This document shows positions 42,898 through 51,475 of a stretch of 64,000 nt of DNA, piece by piece (within the stretch, counting starts at the first letter, position 1; every line of letters starts with the position of its first letter). A model generated the notes under the pieces. The model was given only the letters and a program-made list of their open reading frames with translations, made no database searches and was not told the origin of the DNA. Position numbers and translations under genes: made by a program. This DNA comes from Maribacter sedimenticola (GTDB lineage: Bacteria > Bacteroidota > Bacteroidia > Flavobacteriales > Flavobacteriaceae), in NCBI RefSeq assembly GCF_900188415.1, contig NZ_FZNV01000001.1:1132438-1196437 (forward strand), written 5' to 3'.

Positions 42898-43235
42898 TGC
42901 AAGAAACCATTACCTGGAACGATTTTAGTAAAATTGATATGAGAGTAGGTACCATTCTCTCCGTAGATGAATTTCCTGAAGCTAGAAATCCTTCTTATAA
43001 AATCACCATTGAGTTTGGCGATGAAATAGGTATTAGGAAATCTTCTGCCCAGATTACCTTAAAGTATAATAAAGAAGAGCTTATTGGTATGCAGGTCATT
43101 GCCGTTATTAATTTTCCTAAAAAACAAATTGCCAATTTTATGAGTGAATGTCTTATATTAGGAGCTGTAGACAATTCATCCGTAATATTGTTGCAACCGC
43201 AAATGAAGGTGCCCAACGGATTGAAAATTTCCTAA
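42897..43235 (+). CDS. csaA: CsaA-like tRNA-binding-domain protein
   Basis: 112 aa, one OB-fold tRNA-binding domain. WNDFSKIDMRVGTILSVDEFPEARNPSYKITIEFGDEIGIRKSSAQIT is the family N-terminal half and NFPKKQIANFMSECLILG the second; the end GLKIS is typical. Homologues bind tRNA as dimers and were described as secretion chaperones in Bacillus; a role here is open. Its ATG overlaps the previous stop, and the BASS transporter starts three bases after its stop. Confidence 0.9.
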   Translation: MQETITWNDFSKIDMRVGTILSVDEFPEARNPSYKITIEFGDEIGIRKSSAQITLKYNKEELIGMQVIAVINFPKKQIANFMSECLILGAVDNSSVILLQPQMKVPNGLKIS

Positions 43236-43238
43236 TAT

Positions 43239-44159
43239 TTGACAAATAACCTTTTAGATAACGTTCATATCAATTTTGATTCTGAATCATTGTGGGTCAT
43301 GAATATGGTTTTGGGTCTAGTCATGTTCGGTGTGGCGCTAGAAATTTCAATTAAGGATTTTAAACCTTTGTGGACAAGACCTAAAGCAATTTTGGTAGGT
43401 CTGTGCAGTCAATTTATTCTGTTGCCAGCCTTGACTTTTCTTTTTATAATTATTATAGAACCGTTACCTAGTATTGCATTGGGCATGTTTATGGTGGCCG
43501 CCTGCCCTGGGGGTAATATCTCTAATTTTATTTCCTATCTCTCAAAAGCAAATACTGCCTTGTCCGTTAGCCTTACTGCAATTGCTACCTTATTGGCAAT
43601 TGCCATGACGCCTATAAATTTTCATTTTTGGTCATCTTTTTACGGTCCCGGAGCAAGCCTTATTAAAGAAATTTCTATATCACCATATGAAATGATCAAA
43701 CTGGTATCTCTTTTATTGGGTCTTCCGTTGGTACTTGGTATGTTTATTAATTACAAAAAACCGTCACTTGCCCTTGCTATAGCAAAAAAACTTAAAATAG
43801 TATCCTTGGTTTTTTTTGTGAGCTTGGTTTTCATAGCATTATATAAAAACCGTATAATTTTTTTGGATTATATCTACTATGTATTTTGGATTGTGGTACT
43901 TCATAATTTAATTGCTTTCTCAACAGGATACGGAATAGCAAAACTATTTCGGTTGCCCGCGGAGAGTAGAAGGTCCGTTACCATTGAAACAGGTATTCAG
44001 AATTCTGGCTTAGGCTTACTTTTGATTTTTACATTTTTTGATGGACTTGGGGGTATGGCATTATTAGCAGCATTTTGGGGAATTTGGCATATTGTATCTG
44101 GTTTGATCTTGGCCGCAATCTGGTATAATAAAGTAATCGTAAAAAATACTATAGCTTGA
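43239..44159 (+). CDS. Bile acid:sodium symporter-family (BASS) transporter
   Basis: 306 aa, about ten transmembrane helices. The family signature ACPGGNISNFISYLSKANTALSVSLT near residue 87-112 and a second crossing region VTIETGIQNSGLGLLLI near 247 are both present. It probably couples sodium to an organic anion; the substrate is not bile acid necessarily. The start is TTG at 43239, three bases after the CsaA stop, with no closer ATG. It overlaps the next gene by four bases (TTGA). Confidence 0.9.
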   Translation: MTNNLLDNVHINFDSESLWVMNMVLGLVMFGVALEISIKDFKPLWTRPKAILVGLCSQFILLPALTFLFIIIIEPLPSIALGMFMVAACPGGNISNFISYLSKANTALSVSLTAIATLLAIAMTPINFHFWSSFYGPGASLIKEISISPYEMIKLVSLLLGLPLVLGMFINYKKPSLALAIAKKLKIVSLVFFVSLVFIALYKNRIIFLDYIYYVFWIVVLHNLIAFSTGYGIAKLFRLPAESRRSVTIETGIQNSGLGLLLIFTFFDGLGGMALLAAFWGIWHIVSGLILAAIWYNKVIVKNTIA

Positions 44160-45211
44160 ACGAATTTATGTATTCTGTTGTTAAATTTATTATTAAGACA
44201 GGTTTATATGGATTTTATAAACGGATTGAAATTAAGGGCTTGGAGCATGTGCCTACAAACAAACCGGTAATGTTTTTGCCCAATCATCAAAGTGCTCTGA
44301 TGGATGTTCTTCTCATTGCTACGGATTGTAATCGTAAACCTTATTTTTTGACCCGTGCAGATGTGTTTAAGGGTAGATTTCTAAAACGAATTTTTACTTA
44401 TTTTCAAATGATGCCCATATACCGGATACGAGATGGCAGAAATTCCTTATCCAATAACAATAAAATATTTAATGCCTGTGCAAAAGTTTTGGGTAACGGA
44501 AATGCGTTGGTTATTTTTCCAGAGGCAAATCATAATCTTCGTAGAAGGGTTAGACCTTTAAGTAAAGGATTTACAAGAATAATCATTAGGAGCCTGGAAC
44601 TGTATCCAAATTTGGATATTCAATTGGTACCGGTGGGACTAAACTATAAAAATGCTACCCATTTTCCAGATCGGGTATCGGTCCATTATGGCAAACCAAT
44701 TTCGGCAAAACTTTTTTTTGACCCCAATGATTATACTCAAACAAGTAAGGCAATAAAGGAACAAGTTACTACTGCCCTCCAAAAACTGACTACCCATATT
44801 GAAGACGATGACAATTATGAAAGTCTTGTTGATAGATTGGAATATGAAGGAATAGATTTTACGGATCCCATTGCTACAAATAATTGGGTGAAAACGTATA
44901 GTTCATCAGGCATTTCTAATCGTAGTAGTAATTCTTCTTGGGAAAATAGGGGTAAAGGCTCGTTTAGGTTTTTCTTGTATTTGTTGAATCTACCTGTTTA
45001 TTTACTTTGGAAATATTGGATGAAACCAAAAGTACCGGAAGCGGAATTTATGGGAACGTTCAAATTTGCATTTGGACTTTTGGCGTACCCTGTTTATCTG
45101 TGCCTTCTGTTTTTGATATTGGTAAATATGGTAAGTGTCAAAATGGCTATATTCATTCTGGCCATACAGGTTGTTGTTTCCTTATGTTTAATAAAATATG
45201 TGCTCAGGTAG
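44156..45211 (+). CDS. PlsC-like glycerolipid acyltransferase with C-terminal helices
   Basis: 351 aa. Starts at TTG 44156 (four-base overlap with the BASS gene) or ATG 44168. Acyltransferase motif I reads N43-H44-QSALM-D50, with five residues between His and Asp where the classical HX4D has four; motif III is FPEANHNLRRRVRPLSKG, close to FPEG. Residues 270-350 add three hydrophobic helices, so it is an integral membrane acyltransferase. It likely acylates a lysophospholipid or aminolipid; the altered motif makes the substrate uncertain. Last gene of the 42595 operon. Confidence 0.85.
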   Translation: MNEFMYSVVKFIIKTGLYGFYKRIEIKGLEHVPTNKPVMFLPNHQSALMDVLLIATDCNRKPYFLTRADVFKGRFLKRIFTYFQMMPIYRIRDGRNSLSNNNKIFNACAKVLGNGNALVIFPEANHNLRRRVRPLSKGFTRIIIRSLELYPNLDIQLVPVGLNYKNATHFPDRVSVHYGKPISAKLFFDPNDYTQTSKAIKEQVTTALQKLTTHIEDDDNYESLVDRLEYEGIDFTDPIATNNWVKTYSSSGISNRSSNSSWENRGKGSFRFFLYLLNLPVYLLWKYWMKPKVPEAEFMGTFKFAFGLLAYPVYLCLLFLILVNMVSVKMAIFILAIQVVVSLCLIKYVLR

Positions 45212-45234
45212 TTTTAAAAATATACCAAAATGAA

Positions 45235-45256
45235 AACGACCCTGAAAAGGGTCGTT
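45235..45256 (-). terminator. Terminator of the PUR-protein gene
   Basis: Nine-base-pair stem AACGACCCT / AGGGTCGTT with a GAAA loop; on the minus strand followed by TTCATTTTGG. It is also the first strong hairpin after the plsC-like gene. Confidence 0.75.
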
Positions 45257-45281
45257 GAACAATATAGATTATTAAATTGTA

Positions 45282-45665
45282 TTAAATGTCTTCAAAACTA
45301 ACATCGGTAAAACTAGAGGTGCTGCTTTGTGACTTTTCAACTTCTGGCTCTGCCTCAGTATCTTCCTTCTTGAAATCTTTCTGATGTCTTTCCGAAATAA
45401 CTTCAGAACCTTTTTCATTAATAATGAAATCCATCATTTCTTCCACATTTTCCCTGAAAGCTTCAAAATCTTCTTTGTAAAGGTAGATTTTATGTTTTTT
45501 ATAATGGAATGAACCATCATCATGTGTAAACTTCTTGCTTTCCGTTATCGTAAGGTAGTAATCGCCCGCCTTGGTACTTCTTACATCAAAAAAATAAGTC
45601 CGTCTGCCTGCGCGTAATACTTTGGAGTGAATTTCTTCCTGGTCTGATAAATCTCTTTCGCTCAT
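45282..45665 (-). CDS. PUR-family DNA/RNA-binding protein (DUF3276)
   Basis: 127 aa. PUR domain at residues 10-85: SKVLRAGRRTYFFDVRSTKAGDYYLTITESKK and FHYKKHKIYLYKEDFEAFRENVEEMMDFI, the beta-beta-beta-alpha repeat of bacterial Pur-alpha relatives. The acidic, Ser-rich tail (90-127) is disordered. Pur proteins bind purine-rich single-stranded DNA or RNA. It is widespread in Bacteroidota. Downstream of the ABC-transporter gene by 65 bases on the same strand, and ends at a hairpin terminator. Confidence 0.88.
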   Translation of the reverse strand: MSERDLSDQEEIHSKVLRAGRRTYFFDVRSTKAGDYYLTITESKKFTHDDGSFHYKKHKIYLYKEDFEAFRENVEEMMDFIINEKGSEVISERHQKDFKKEDTEAEPEVEKSQSSTSSFTDVSFEDI

Positions 45666-45730
45666 TTCTTATGTTTAGTGTCATTATACTATCAAAAATG
45701 GAAAAAAAAACGCTATCCGACAACAATTTT

Positions 45731-47482
45731 CTAATTTTCTTTCTCGGACAGCTGTTTGGTGTATAGTTCCTTATAATAGCCATCCGTTATGTTCAATTCA
45801 TCATGCGTGCCCTGCTGAATAAGCCTGCCGTCTTCCAATACCAATATTTTGTCGGCATTTTTGGCAGATGAAACCCTATGACTTACAATCAAGGTAGTCT
45901 TATTCTTAGAGGCCTTTTTTAAATTGCTTAAAATTTCTTCCTCGGTCTCCGTATCTACCGCGGAAAGGCAATCATCGAACAAATAAATTTGCGGTTTTTT
46001 AATAAGTGCCCTTGCAATGGATACCCGTTGTTTTTGTCCACCGCTTAATGTAATTCCCCTTTCTCCTAGAACCGTATCATATTTTTTGGAAAAGCCCATG
46101 ATGTTTTCATGGACTACGGCATCCTTGGCAATAGCTATAATTTCTTCTTCAGTGGCATTTTCCTTCCCAAATTTAATGTTGTTCCTTATGCTGTCCGAAA
46201 ATAAAAATGCATCTTGGGGTACCGCTCCTATAGATTCCCTTAAGTCCGTTAGGTCAATATGTTTTATAGGTTCATCATCAATTAATATTTCTCCGGAAGT
46301 GGTATCGTACAACCGTGCAACTAAATCCAATATGGTAGATTTTCCGGAACCTGTTTTACCAATAATTGCGGTGGTCTCTCCTGTATTGATGGTGAAGGAA
46401 AGGTCTGTTAAAGCCGTTATGTTGGTGTCCTCATAGGTAAAGCCTACATTTTTAAACTCTATTTTACCTTTTATATCATGTTTATGGGTAGGGGTATTGT
46501 CCAATTCAGAAGCTTCCCTTAAAAATTCATTGATTCTTTCTTGACTTGCCGCAGCTCTTTGCACAATGGATGTCAGCCAGCCAACAATGGCAACGGGCCA
46601 TGTCAGCATATTTACGTATAAAATAAATTCTGCGATCAAACCAACACTTATTTCGCCCGCCAAATATTGCTTGCCACCAATATAGATGACAAGGATATTA
46701 CTTATACCGATCAACAAGATCATAAGGGGAAAAAACCAAGCATTTACTTTTGCCAAGCTAATGCTCTTGTTCTTGCCTTCATTGGCAAGGCAGGTCAAAT
46801 CTTCATTGGTCTGTGGCTCCAGGGCATATGCCTTAATGACGGAAACTCCTGAAAATACTTCTTGCGTAAAAGTCGATAAAGTAGATAGGTATTGTTGTAC
46901 AATGGTACTTCGTTTATGGATGACCTTACTGATCTGGTAGATTAAAACGGATAAAATGGGTAATGGCAAAAGTGTATATGCCGCCAAAGTGGGGGCCTTA
47001 ATGAACATTAATGGTATTAAAAAGGCAAAGAGCGTTAAGGTCTGTATGCCGTACATGATAGCCGGACCCGCATACATACGTACTTCATTGACATCTTCAC
47101 TGATCCTGTTCATTAAATCGCCCGTTCTGTTCTTCTTATAAAAATTAAGACTAAGTTTTTGGTAGTGATCAAAGATTTCATTTTTTAGGTCGTATTCAAT
47201 ATACCTGGAAATATTGATGATCGTTTGCCGCATTAAGAAAGTAAAGAAGCCTGATAGCAACGCGGCGCCCACAATAATAAGGATAAATTGTAAGAGCAGA
47301 TCTTGGGCTTCTGTTTTTGCGATCTCCGCGTTTAAAAAACGCTCTACAACAGATATACTCTTATTTACGTAGGAAGGCATGATCAGTTGGAAAAGCCGGG
47401 CTACAATGGTAATTATGATTCCTAGAAAGAGTTTAAGCCAATATTTTTTAAAGTATTTATTAAGATGCTTAAGTTCTTTCAT
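45731..47482 (-). CDS. ABC exporter half-transporter with Asp in the catalytic Glu position
   Basis: 583 aa: six transmembrane helices in residues 1-310, nucleotide-binding domain 335-583. Walker A GKTGSGKST near 375, signature LSGGQKQR near 478, and Walker B IYLFDDCLSAVD near 497-508, where the second D takes the place of the usual catalytic Glu. Such degenerate sites are found in heterodimeric exporters (MdlA-type), so a partner half-transporter is expected elsewhere. A TATCTTTG box is upstream. Substrate (lipid, drug or peptide) unknown. Confidence 0.9.
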   Translation of the reverse strand: MKELKHLNKYFKKYWLKLFLGIIITIVARLFQLIMPSYVNKSISVVERFLNAEIAKTEAQDLLLQFILIIVGAALLSGFFTFLMRQTIINISRYIEYDLKNEIFDHYQKLSLNFYKKNRTGDLMNRISEDVNEVRMYAGPAIMYGIQTLTLFAFLIPLMFIKAPTLAAYTLLPLPILSVLIYQISKVIHKRSTIVQQYLSTLSTFTQEVFSGVSVIKAYALEPQTNEDLTCLANEGKNKSISLAKVNAWFFPLMILLIGISNILVIYIGGKQYLAGEISVGLIAEFILYVNMLTWPVAIVGWLTSIVQRAAASQERINEFLREASELDNTPTHKHDIKGKIEFKNVGFTYEDTNITALTDLSFTINTGETTAIIGKTGSGKSTILDLVARLYDTTSGEILIDDEPIKHIDLTDLRESIGAVPQDAFLFSDSIRNNIKFGKENATEEEIIAIAKDAVVHENIMGFSKKYDTVLGERGITLSGGQKQRVSIARALIKKPQIYLFDDCLSAVDTETEEEILSNLKKASKNKTTLIVSHRVSSAKNADKILVLEDGRLIQQGTHDELNITDGYYKELYTKQLSEKEN

Positions 47483-47517
47483 AGGATTTGTAAAAAAGAA
47501 AAATATAAATATTTGGT

Positions 47518-47525
47518 CAAAGATA
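47518..47525 (-). promoter_or_regulatory. -7 box of the ABC exporter gene
   Basis: Minus strand TATCTTTG, matching TAnnTTTG, 36 bases before the ATG. Confidence 0.45.
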
Positions 47526-47580
47526 GTTTTTTGCCCTAAAACCTAATGTTATAAATTACCTAAGATAAATGCAATTGCTA

Positions 47581-47611
47581 TTGTGACCCTTTAAATAGAT
47601 ACTTACCTTTG
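47581..47611 (+). promoter_or_regulatory. Promoter of the nusB-DUF1573-yajC operon
   Basis: TTG at 47581-47583, 20-base spacer, TACCTTTG at 47604-47611, then CAGC. Both elements match the Bacteroidota consensus; the ATG is 39 bases further on. Confidence 0.6.
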
Positions 47612-47650
47612 CAGCGTTAATGAATAACCTAATTAAATAAGTTCTTTAAA

Positions 47651-48595
47651 ATGCTTACAAGAAGGCACATTAGGGTCAAGGTAATGCAGAGCATTTACGC
47701 CCTAATTCAATCCAAGGATGATTCCTTGCAAAAACAAGAGAAGTTTTTAAAAGTAAGCATAGAGAATACCTATACGCTCTATTTACTATGGTTAGGTCTT
47801 TTTGTAGAATTACAGAAGAGAGCTGCCGATCAGATTTCCCTTTCCGCTAATAAATACATCAGCGAAAAAAATGTATATCCCAATCCTAAAAAATTTATGC
47901 AGAACAAATTGTTACTGCAAATTGCCGACAATAAGATGTTGGAAGAGGAAATTGCCCATAGAAAGTTAGATAATTGGTATTTGAACGAGGAATATGTAAA
48001 GTTGATTTATAAAGCTATACTGGATAGTGAGGTATATCAGGAATATATGTCCATACCTAGTAGTGACTATGCATCGGACAAAGAGTTTATTATGACATTG
48101 TTCAAGACCATTATTGCTCCCAACGAAAAAATATATGATTATTTCGAGGACGATAAATTAACATGGGTAGACGATATTCCTATAGTAAACACTTTTGTCT
48201 TAAAGCACTTAAAGAAAACCAAAGAATCTCATTCAGAATCTTTTTTTCTACCAAGTTTGTTGAAGGATGATGAGGATATGCAGTTTGCCTTACAACTCCT
48301 TTCCAGAACGCTTTTAAAGAATGCCGAGCTTGAAAAGGAGATAGAGGGCAAGACCCCAAACTGGGACAAGGATAGGATAGCTGAGGTTGATAGTATATTG
48401 TTAAGAATGGCAATTTGTGAACTGTTGCATTTTCCTTCCATACCGGAGCGGGTTACTATAAACGAATATCTGGAAATTGCTAAAGAATATTCTACGCCTA
48501 AGAGCAGTATATTCATTAACGGTATTCTGGACAAGCTTACCAAAGAGTATAAAACAGCAGGAAAACTCAATAAAATGGGCAGAGGGCTGTTATAA
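47651..48595 (+). CDS. nusB: Transcription antitermination factor NusB (long form)
   Basis: 314 aa, twice the length of E. coli NusB. The NusB fold is split: RRHIRVKVMQSIYALIQS near residue 4-21 gives the N-terminal helix, and the C-terminal part, 215-310, carries LEKEIEGKTPNWDKDRIAEVDSILLRMAICELLHFPSIPERVTINEYLEIAKEYSTPKSSIFINGILDKL. The middle is an insertion typical of Bacteroidota. With NusE it binds boxA in rRNA leaders. First gene of the operon with DUF1573 and yajC. Confidence 0.92.
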   Translation: MLTRRHIRVKVMQSIYALIQSKDDSLQKQEKFLKVSIENTYTLYLLWLGLFVELQKRAADQISLSANKYISEKNVYPNPKKFMQNKLLLQIADNKMLEEEIAHRKLDNWYLNEEYVKLIYKAILDSEVYQEYMSIPSSDYASDKEFIMTLFKTIIAPNEKIYDYFEDDKLTWVDDIPIVNTFVLKHLKKTKESHSESFFLPSLLKDDEDMQFALQLLSRTLLKNAELEKEIEGKTPNWDKDRIAEVDSILLRMAICELLHFPSIPERVTINEYLEIAKEYSTPKSSIFINGILDKLTKEYKTAGKLNKMGRGLL

Positions 48596-48638
48596 AAATA
48601 TTTTATAATTTTACACTAAATCGATAAATCTAAAAAGT

Positions 48639-49109
48639 ATGAAAAAAATAGTTTTAATTGTTGGTCTTGTATCAATGGTAGCTTTTACTTCTTGTAAGGA
48701 AAATGCTTCAAGTAAGATTAAAAGTGATAATGTAGCAGAGGCGGCAGAAAGGGATGAAGCTGCCAAAGCCGTGCCGGTTATGTCATTTGAAAAGGCAGAG
48801 CATGATTTCGGTACCATTGAGCAAGGAACACCACAAGAAACGGTTTTTAAGTTTACGAATACGGGCAATGCTCCTTTGATCATCACTGATGCAAAAAGTA
48901 GCTGTGGATGTACCGTACCCAATCCTCCAAAAGATCCAATTGCACCAGGTGAGTCTGGGGAGTTAAAGGTAAATTTTAACGGATCGGGACAAAACCAGGT
49001 AACAAAAACAATTACGGTTACGGCCAATACGGAAAAAGGATCGGAACTTTTAAGAATCAAAGCTTTTGTAAATCCAAAAGGGGCAGCTCCATTAGGACCT
49101 GTTAAATAA
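48639..49109 (+). CDS. DUF1573 lipoprotein
   Basis: 156 aa. Lipoprotein signal with FTSC at residues 15-18. The DUF1573 domain covers 45-150, an immunoglobulin-like beta sandwich with HDFGTIEQGTPQETVFKFTNTGNAPLIITDAKSSCGCTVP and APGESGELKVNF. Such domains are found in many secreted Bacteroidota proteins; role unknown. It is conserved next to nusB and yajC, so the gene order probably reflects shared transcription and not a pathway. Confidence 0.88.
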   Translation: MKKIVLIVGLVSMVAFTSCKENASSKIKSDNVAEAAERDEAAKAVPVMSFEKAEHDFGTIEQGTPQETVFKFTNTGNAPLIITDAKSSCGCTVPNPPKDPIAPGESGELKVNFNGSGQNQVTKTITVTANTEKGSELLRIKAFVNPKGAAPLGPVK

Positions 49110-49133
49110 TTATAATTTTATACATACCAAATA

Positions 49134-49418
49134 ATGGGTGAATTAGGACAGTTTCTTCCAATGATCTTAATCTTTGTGGTCGCATATTTTTTTATGATCA
49201 GACCTCAAATGAAAAGACAGAAGGATGAAAAGAAATTTTCGGCAGAATTAAAACGTGGTGATCGTGTAATCACCAAAAGTGGACTGCACGGGAAAGTGGT
49301 AGATTTAAATGATAAAGATTTTTCTTGTGTATTGGAAACCATGGCAGGAAAATTAAAATTTGATAGGTCTGCAATATCTATGGAGATGAGCAAAAAACTG
49401 AATGCTCCTGAAAAATAA
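49134..49418 (+). CDS. yajC: Preprotein translocase subunit YajC
   Basis: 94 aa. One N-terminal transmembrane helix (7-22) followed by RPQMKRQKDEKKFSAELKRGDRVITKSGLHGKVVDLNDKDF, the standard YajC layout; the C-terminal cytosolic part is small and beta-rich. It assists the SecDF-YajC module. The ATG lies 24 bases after the DUF1573 stop. A terminator with a GTAA loop follows, so it ends the operon. Confidence 0.93.
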   Translation: MGELGQFLPMILIFVVAYFFMIRPQMKRQKDEKKFSAELKRGDRVITKSGLHGKVVDLNDKDFSCVLETMAGKLKFDRSAISMEMSKKLNAPEK

Positions 49419-49437
49419 AAACATTTTTAAATGTATT

Positions 49438-49467
49438 AAAAACACTAATGGTAACATTAGTGTTTTT
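49438..49467 (+). terminator. Terminator of the nusB-yajC operon
   Basis: Thirteen-base-pair stem AAAAACACTAATG / CATTAGTGTTTTT with a GTAA loop and further Ts. Confidence 0.85.
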
Positions 49468-49512
49468 TTTTGCTCCTAAAATCCTATATTTAATGGCATT
49501 AAAATCAACGAC

Positions 49513-50862
49513 ATGTTACAAAATAGAAGAAGTTTTATACGAAAAAGTACTGTAGGATTAATGGCAACGGGGGCATCATTCATGTTTCCAATGGAGTTGT
49601 TGTCAATGATCAGAAAAAAAGTAGGGCCAAACGATACTATAAATGTAGGATTAATAGGTTGTAAAGGTATGGGCTTTTCAGACCTTTCTTCTTTTTTGAA
49701 AATGAGCGAAATAAATGTAATGGCACTTTGCGATGTTGATGAAAATGTATTAAAATCCAGAACGGCAGATTTGCAAAAAGCAGGGATAAAAAAGCCAAAA
49801 TGGTATAAGGATTACAGGGCCTTATTGGATAATAAGGATATTGATGTGGTTATTATAGGTACACCTGATCACTGGCACTGCCTACAATTAATAGATTCCC
49901 TACAGGCAGGCAAGGATGTATATTGCGAAAAACCTATAGCCAATTCCATACAAGAGGCAGATAGTATGTTGCACGGTGTCAAAAGCAGTGACCGTATGGT
50001 GCAAATTGGGCAATGGCAGCGAAGCCAGCCACATTTTGTAGATGCTATTAAATTTGTACATTCCGGAGCTTTGGGAGAAATCAGGTTGGCCAAGGCGTGG
50101 GCCTATCAAGGTTGGATGAAGCCCGTACCCGTAGTTGCGGATTCTTCGGCTCCTGATGGAGTGGATTATAACATGTGGTTGGGGCCAGCACCTATTAAGC
50201 CGTTCAATGCCAATAGATTCCATTTTAATTTTAGATGGTTTTGGGATTATGCAGGCGGATTAATGACCGATTGGGGAGTGCACCTAATGGATTATGCCTT
50301 ATATGGCATGAAAGCTGGCTATCCAAAATCGGTAATGGCGTTAGGAGGTAAATTTGCCTATCCCAATGACGCTTCAGAAACTCCGGATACCTTACAGACT
50401 GTTTATGAATATGAGGGTTTTTCCATTCTATGGGAACATGCCACCGGTATTGACGGTGGAAATTATGGTAGAAATCACGGTATTGCATTTATAGGTAACA
50501 ACGGCACCTTGGTATTGGATAGAGGGGGTTGGGAAGTTATTCCAGAAAAAGAATTTCAAGGATGGGGTAAGGAAGGTATTCCTAAAATGGAAGCTGTTTC
50601 CTATGATAATAATGGGGTTAGCGGATTGGACCTACATACTAAAAATTTTATTGAAGCGGTGAAAAAAAGGGACAGTTCCATATTAACAGCGCCATTGCAG
50701 GTCGGTTATGATGCGGCGGTAGTTTCTCACATGGGTAACGTAGCTTACAAGACTGGCAATAGAATCTATTGGGATAAGGAACAAAGGCAATTTTCTGATG
50801 CCGCGGCCAATGAATATCTCAAAGCCAATTATAAAAATGGTTATAAAGTTCCCTTTTCGTAG
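49513..50862 (+). CDS. Gfo/Idh/MocA family oxidoreductase, Tat-exported
   Basis: 449 aa. The N-terminus has a twin-arginine motif NRRSFIRKS (residues 4-12) and a hydrophobic stretch, so it is predicted to be folded and exported by Tat. NAD(P)-binding VGLIGCKGMG near 46, CDVDENVL near 73, the catalytic-region CEKPIA at about 138, and a C-terminal beta sheet domain ending YKVPFS. It probably oxidises or reduces a sugar or inositol-like compound in the periplasm; the substrate is unknown. Single gene after the yajC terminator. Confidence 0.9.
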   Translation: MLQNRRSFIRKSTVGLMATGASFMFPMELLSMIRKKVGPNDTINVGLIGCKGMGFSDLSSFLKMSEINVMALCDVDENVLKSRTADLQKAGIKKPKWYKDYRALLDNKDIDVVIIGTPDHWHCLQLIDSLQAGKDVYCEKPIANSIQEADSMLHGVKSSDRMVQIGQWQRSQPHFVDAIKFVHSGALGEIRLAKAWAYQGWMKPVPVVADSSAPDGVDYNMWLGPAPIKPFNANRFHFNFRWFWDYAGGLMTDWGVHLMDYALYGMKAGYPKSVMALGGKFAYPNDASETPDTLQTVYEYEGFSILWEHATGIDGGNYGRNHGIAFIGNNGTLVLDRGGWEVIPEKEFQGWGKEGIPKMEAVSYDNNGVSGLDLHTKNFIEAVKKRDSSILTAPLQVGYDAAVVSHMGNVAYKTGNRIYWDKEQRQFSDAAANEYLKANYKNGYKVPFS

Positions 50863-50876
50863 GGTTATTCAACGTC

Positions 50877-51473
50877 TTATCGGTATTTGTCATTTAGTCC
50901 TTTACCTTCTAAAATTAGCGGTATAGATTTTTCAAGTCTGGACAATTTGGTTTTTTCCTGTTTGGCAGTGGCAATATATTCGGCATATTCCTTTTGCTTA
51001 TATGGGCTTAAGGTATAATATGCTTTTTTTAAATCGTTGTTCTTACCCAAGGCGGCTAATAAATGGGAAGGTATTATAAGTGGGGCAGGTGTTTTTTTTT
51101 CAGGAACCAAATGCAGTCCTTTTTTTTGATTTTCTATTGCTTCCAATACATAGGATGTTACGGTCTGGAAATCTATGTCTTCAACGGAGTGGAATTTCCA
51201 GTGCCTCATGGCCTTGGTTTTTCCTTCTTGGGCATTTTCCAATACCTTATTGGGGTCGCTAAGATAAACCCCGTTAAAAAACCAGACTCCAAAGTGGGCC
51301 TTGAACTTGCATATGGCTACAATATTTTTGTTGCCTAACGTATAAGTGGGGAAATTCCATTTATACGTTTCTTGTAGGCCAGTTTCTAATATCAATGCCC
51401 TTAACTCATTGACCCCTATACTAAATTGATGATCTTCGGTGTAAAATTTATGTAGTAGTTCCTGCTTGTCCAT
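50877..51473 (-). CDS. YdeI/OmdA family protein with DUF1801 N-terminus
   Basis: 198 aa, cytosolic. Residues 5-110 look like DUF1801/YdhG (YKWNFPTYTLGNKNIVAICKFKAHFGVWFFNGVYLSD), and 140-198 carry the YdeI/OmdA C-terminal repeat (LKKAYYTLSPYKQKEYAEYIATAKQEKTKLSRLEKSIPLI). The family was linked to antimicrobial-peptide sensitivity and stress in other bacteria, with no known biochemistry. It sits two bases after pepT on the same strand and is likely co-transcribed. Confidence 0.82.
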   Translation of the reverse strand: MDKQELLHKFYTEDHQFSIGVNELRALILETGLQETYKWNFPTYTLGNKNIVAICKFKAHFGVWFFNGVYLSDPNKVLENAQEGKTKAMRHWKFHSVEDIDFQTVTSYVLEAIENQKKGLHLVPEKKTPAPLIIPSHLLAALGKNNDLKKAYYTLSPYKQKEYAEYIATAKQEKTKLSRLEKSIPLILEGKGLNDKYR

Positions 51474-51475
51474 TA

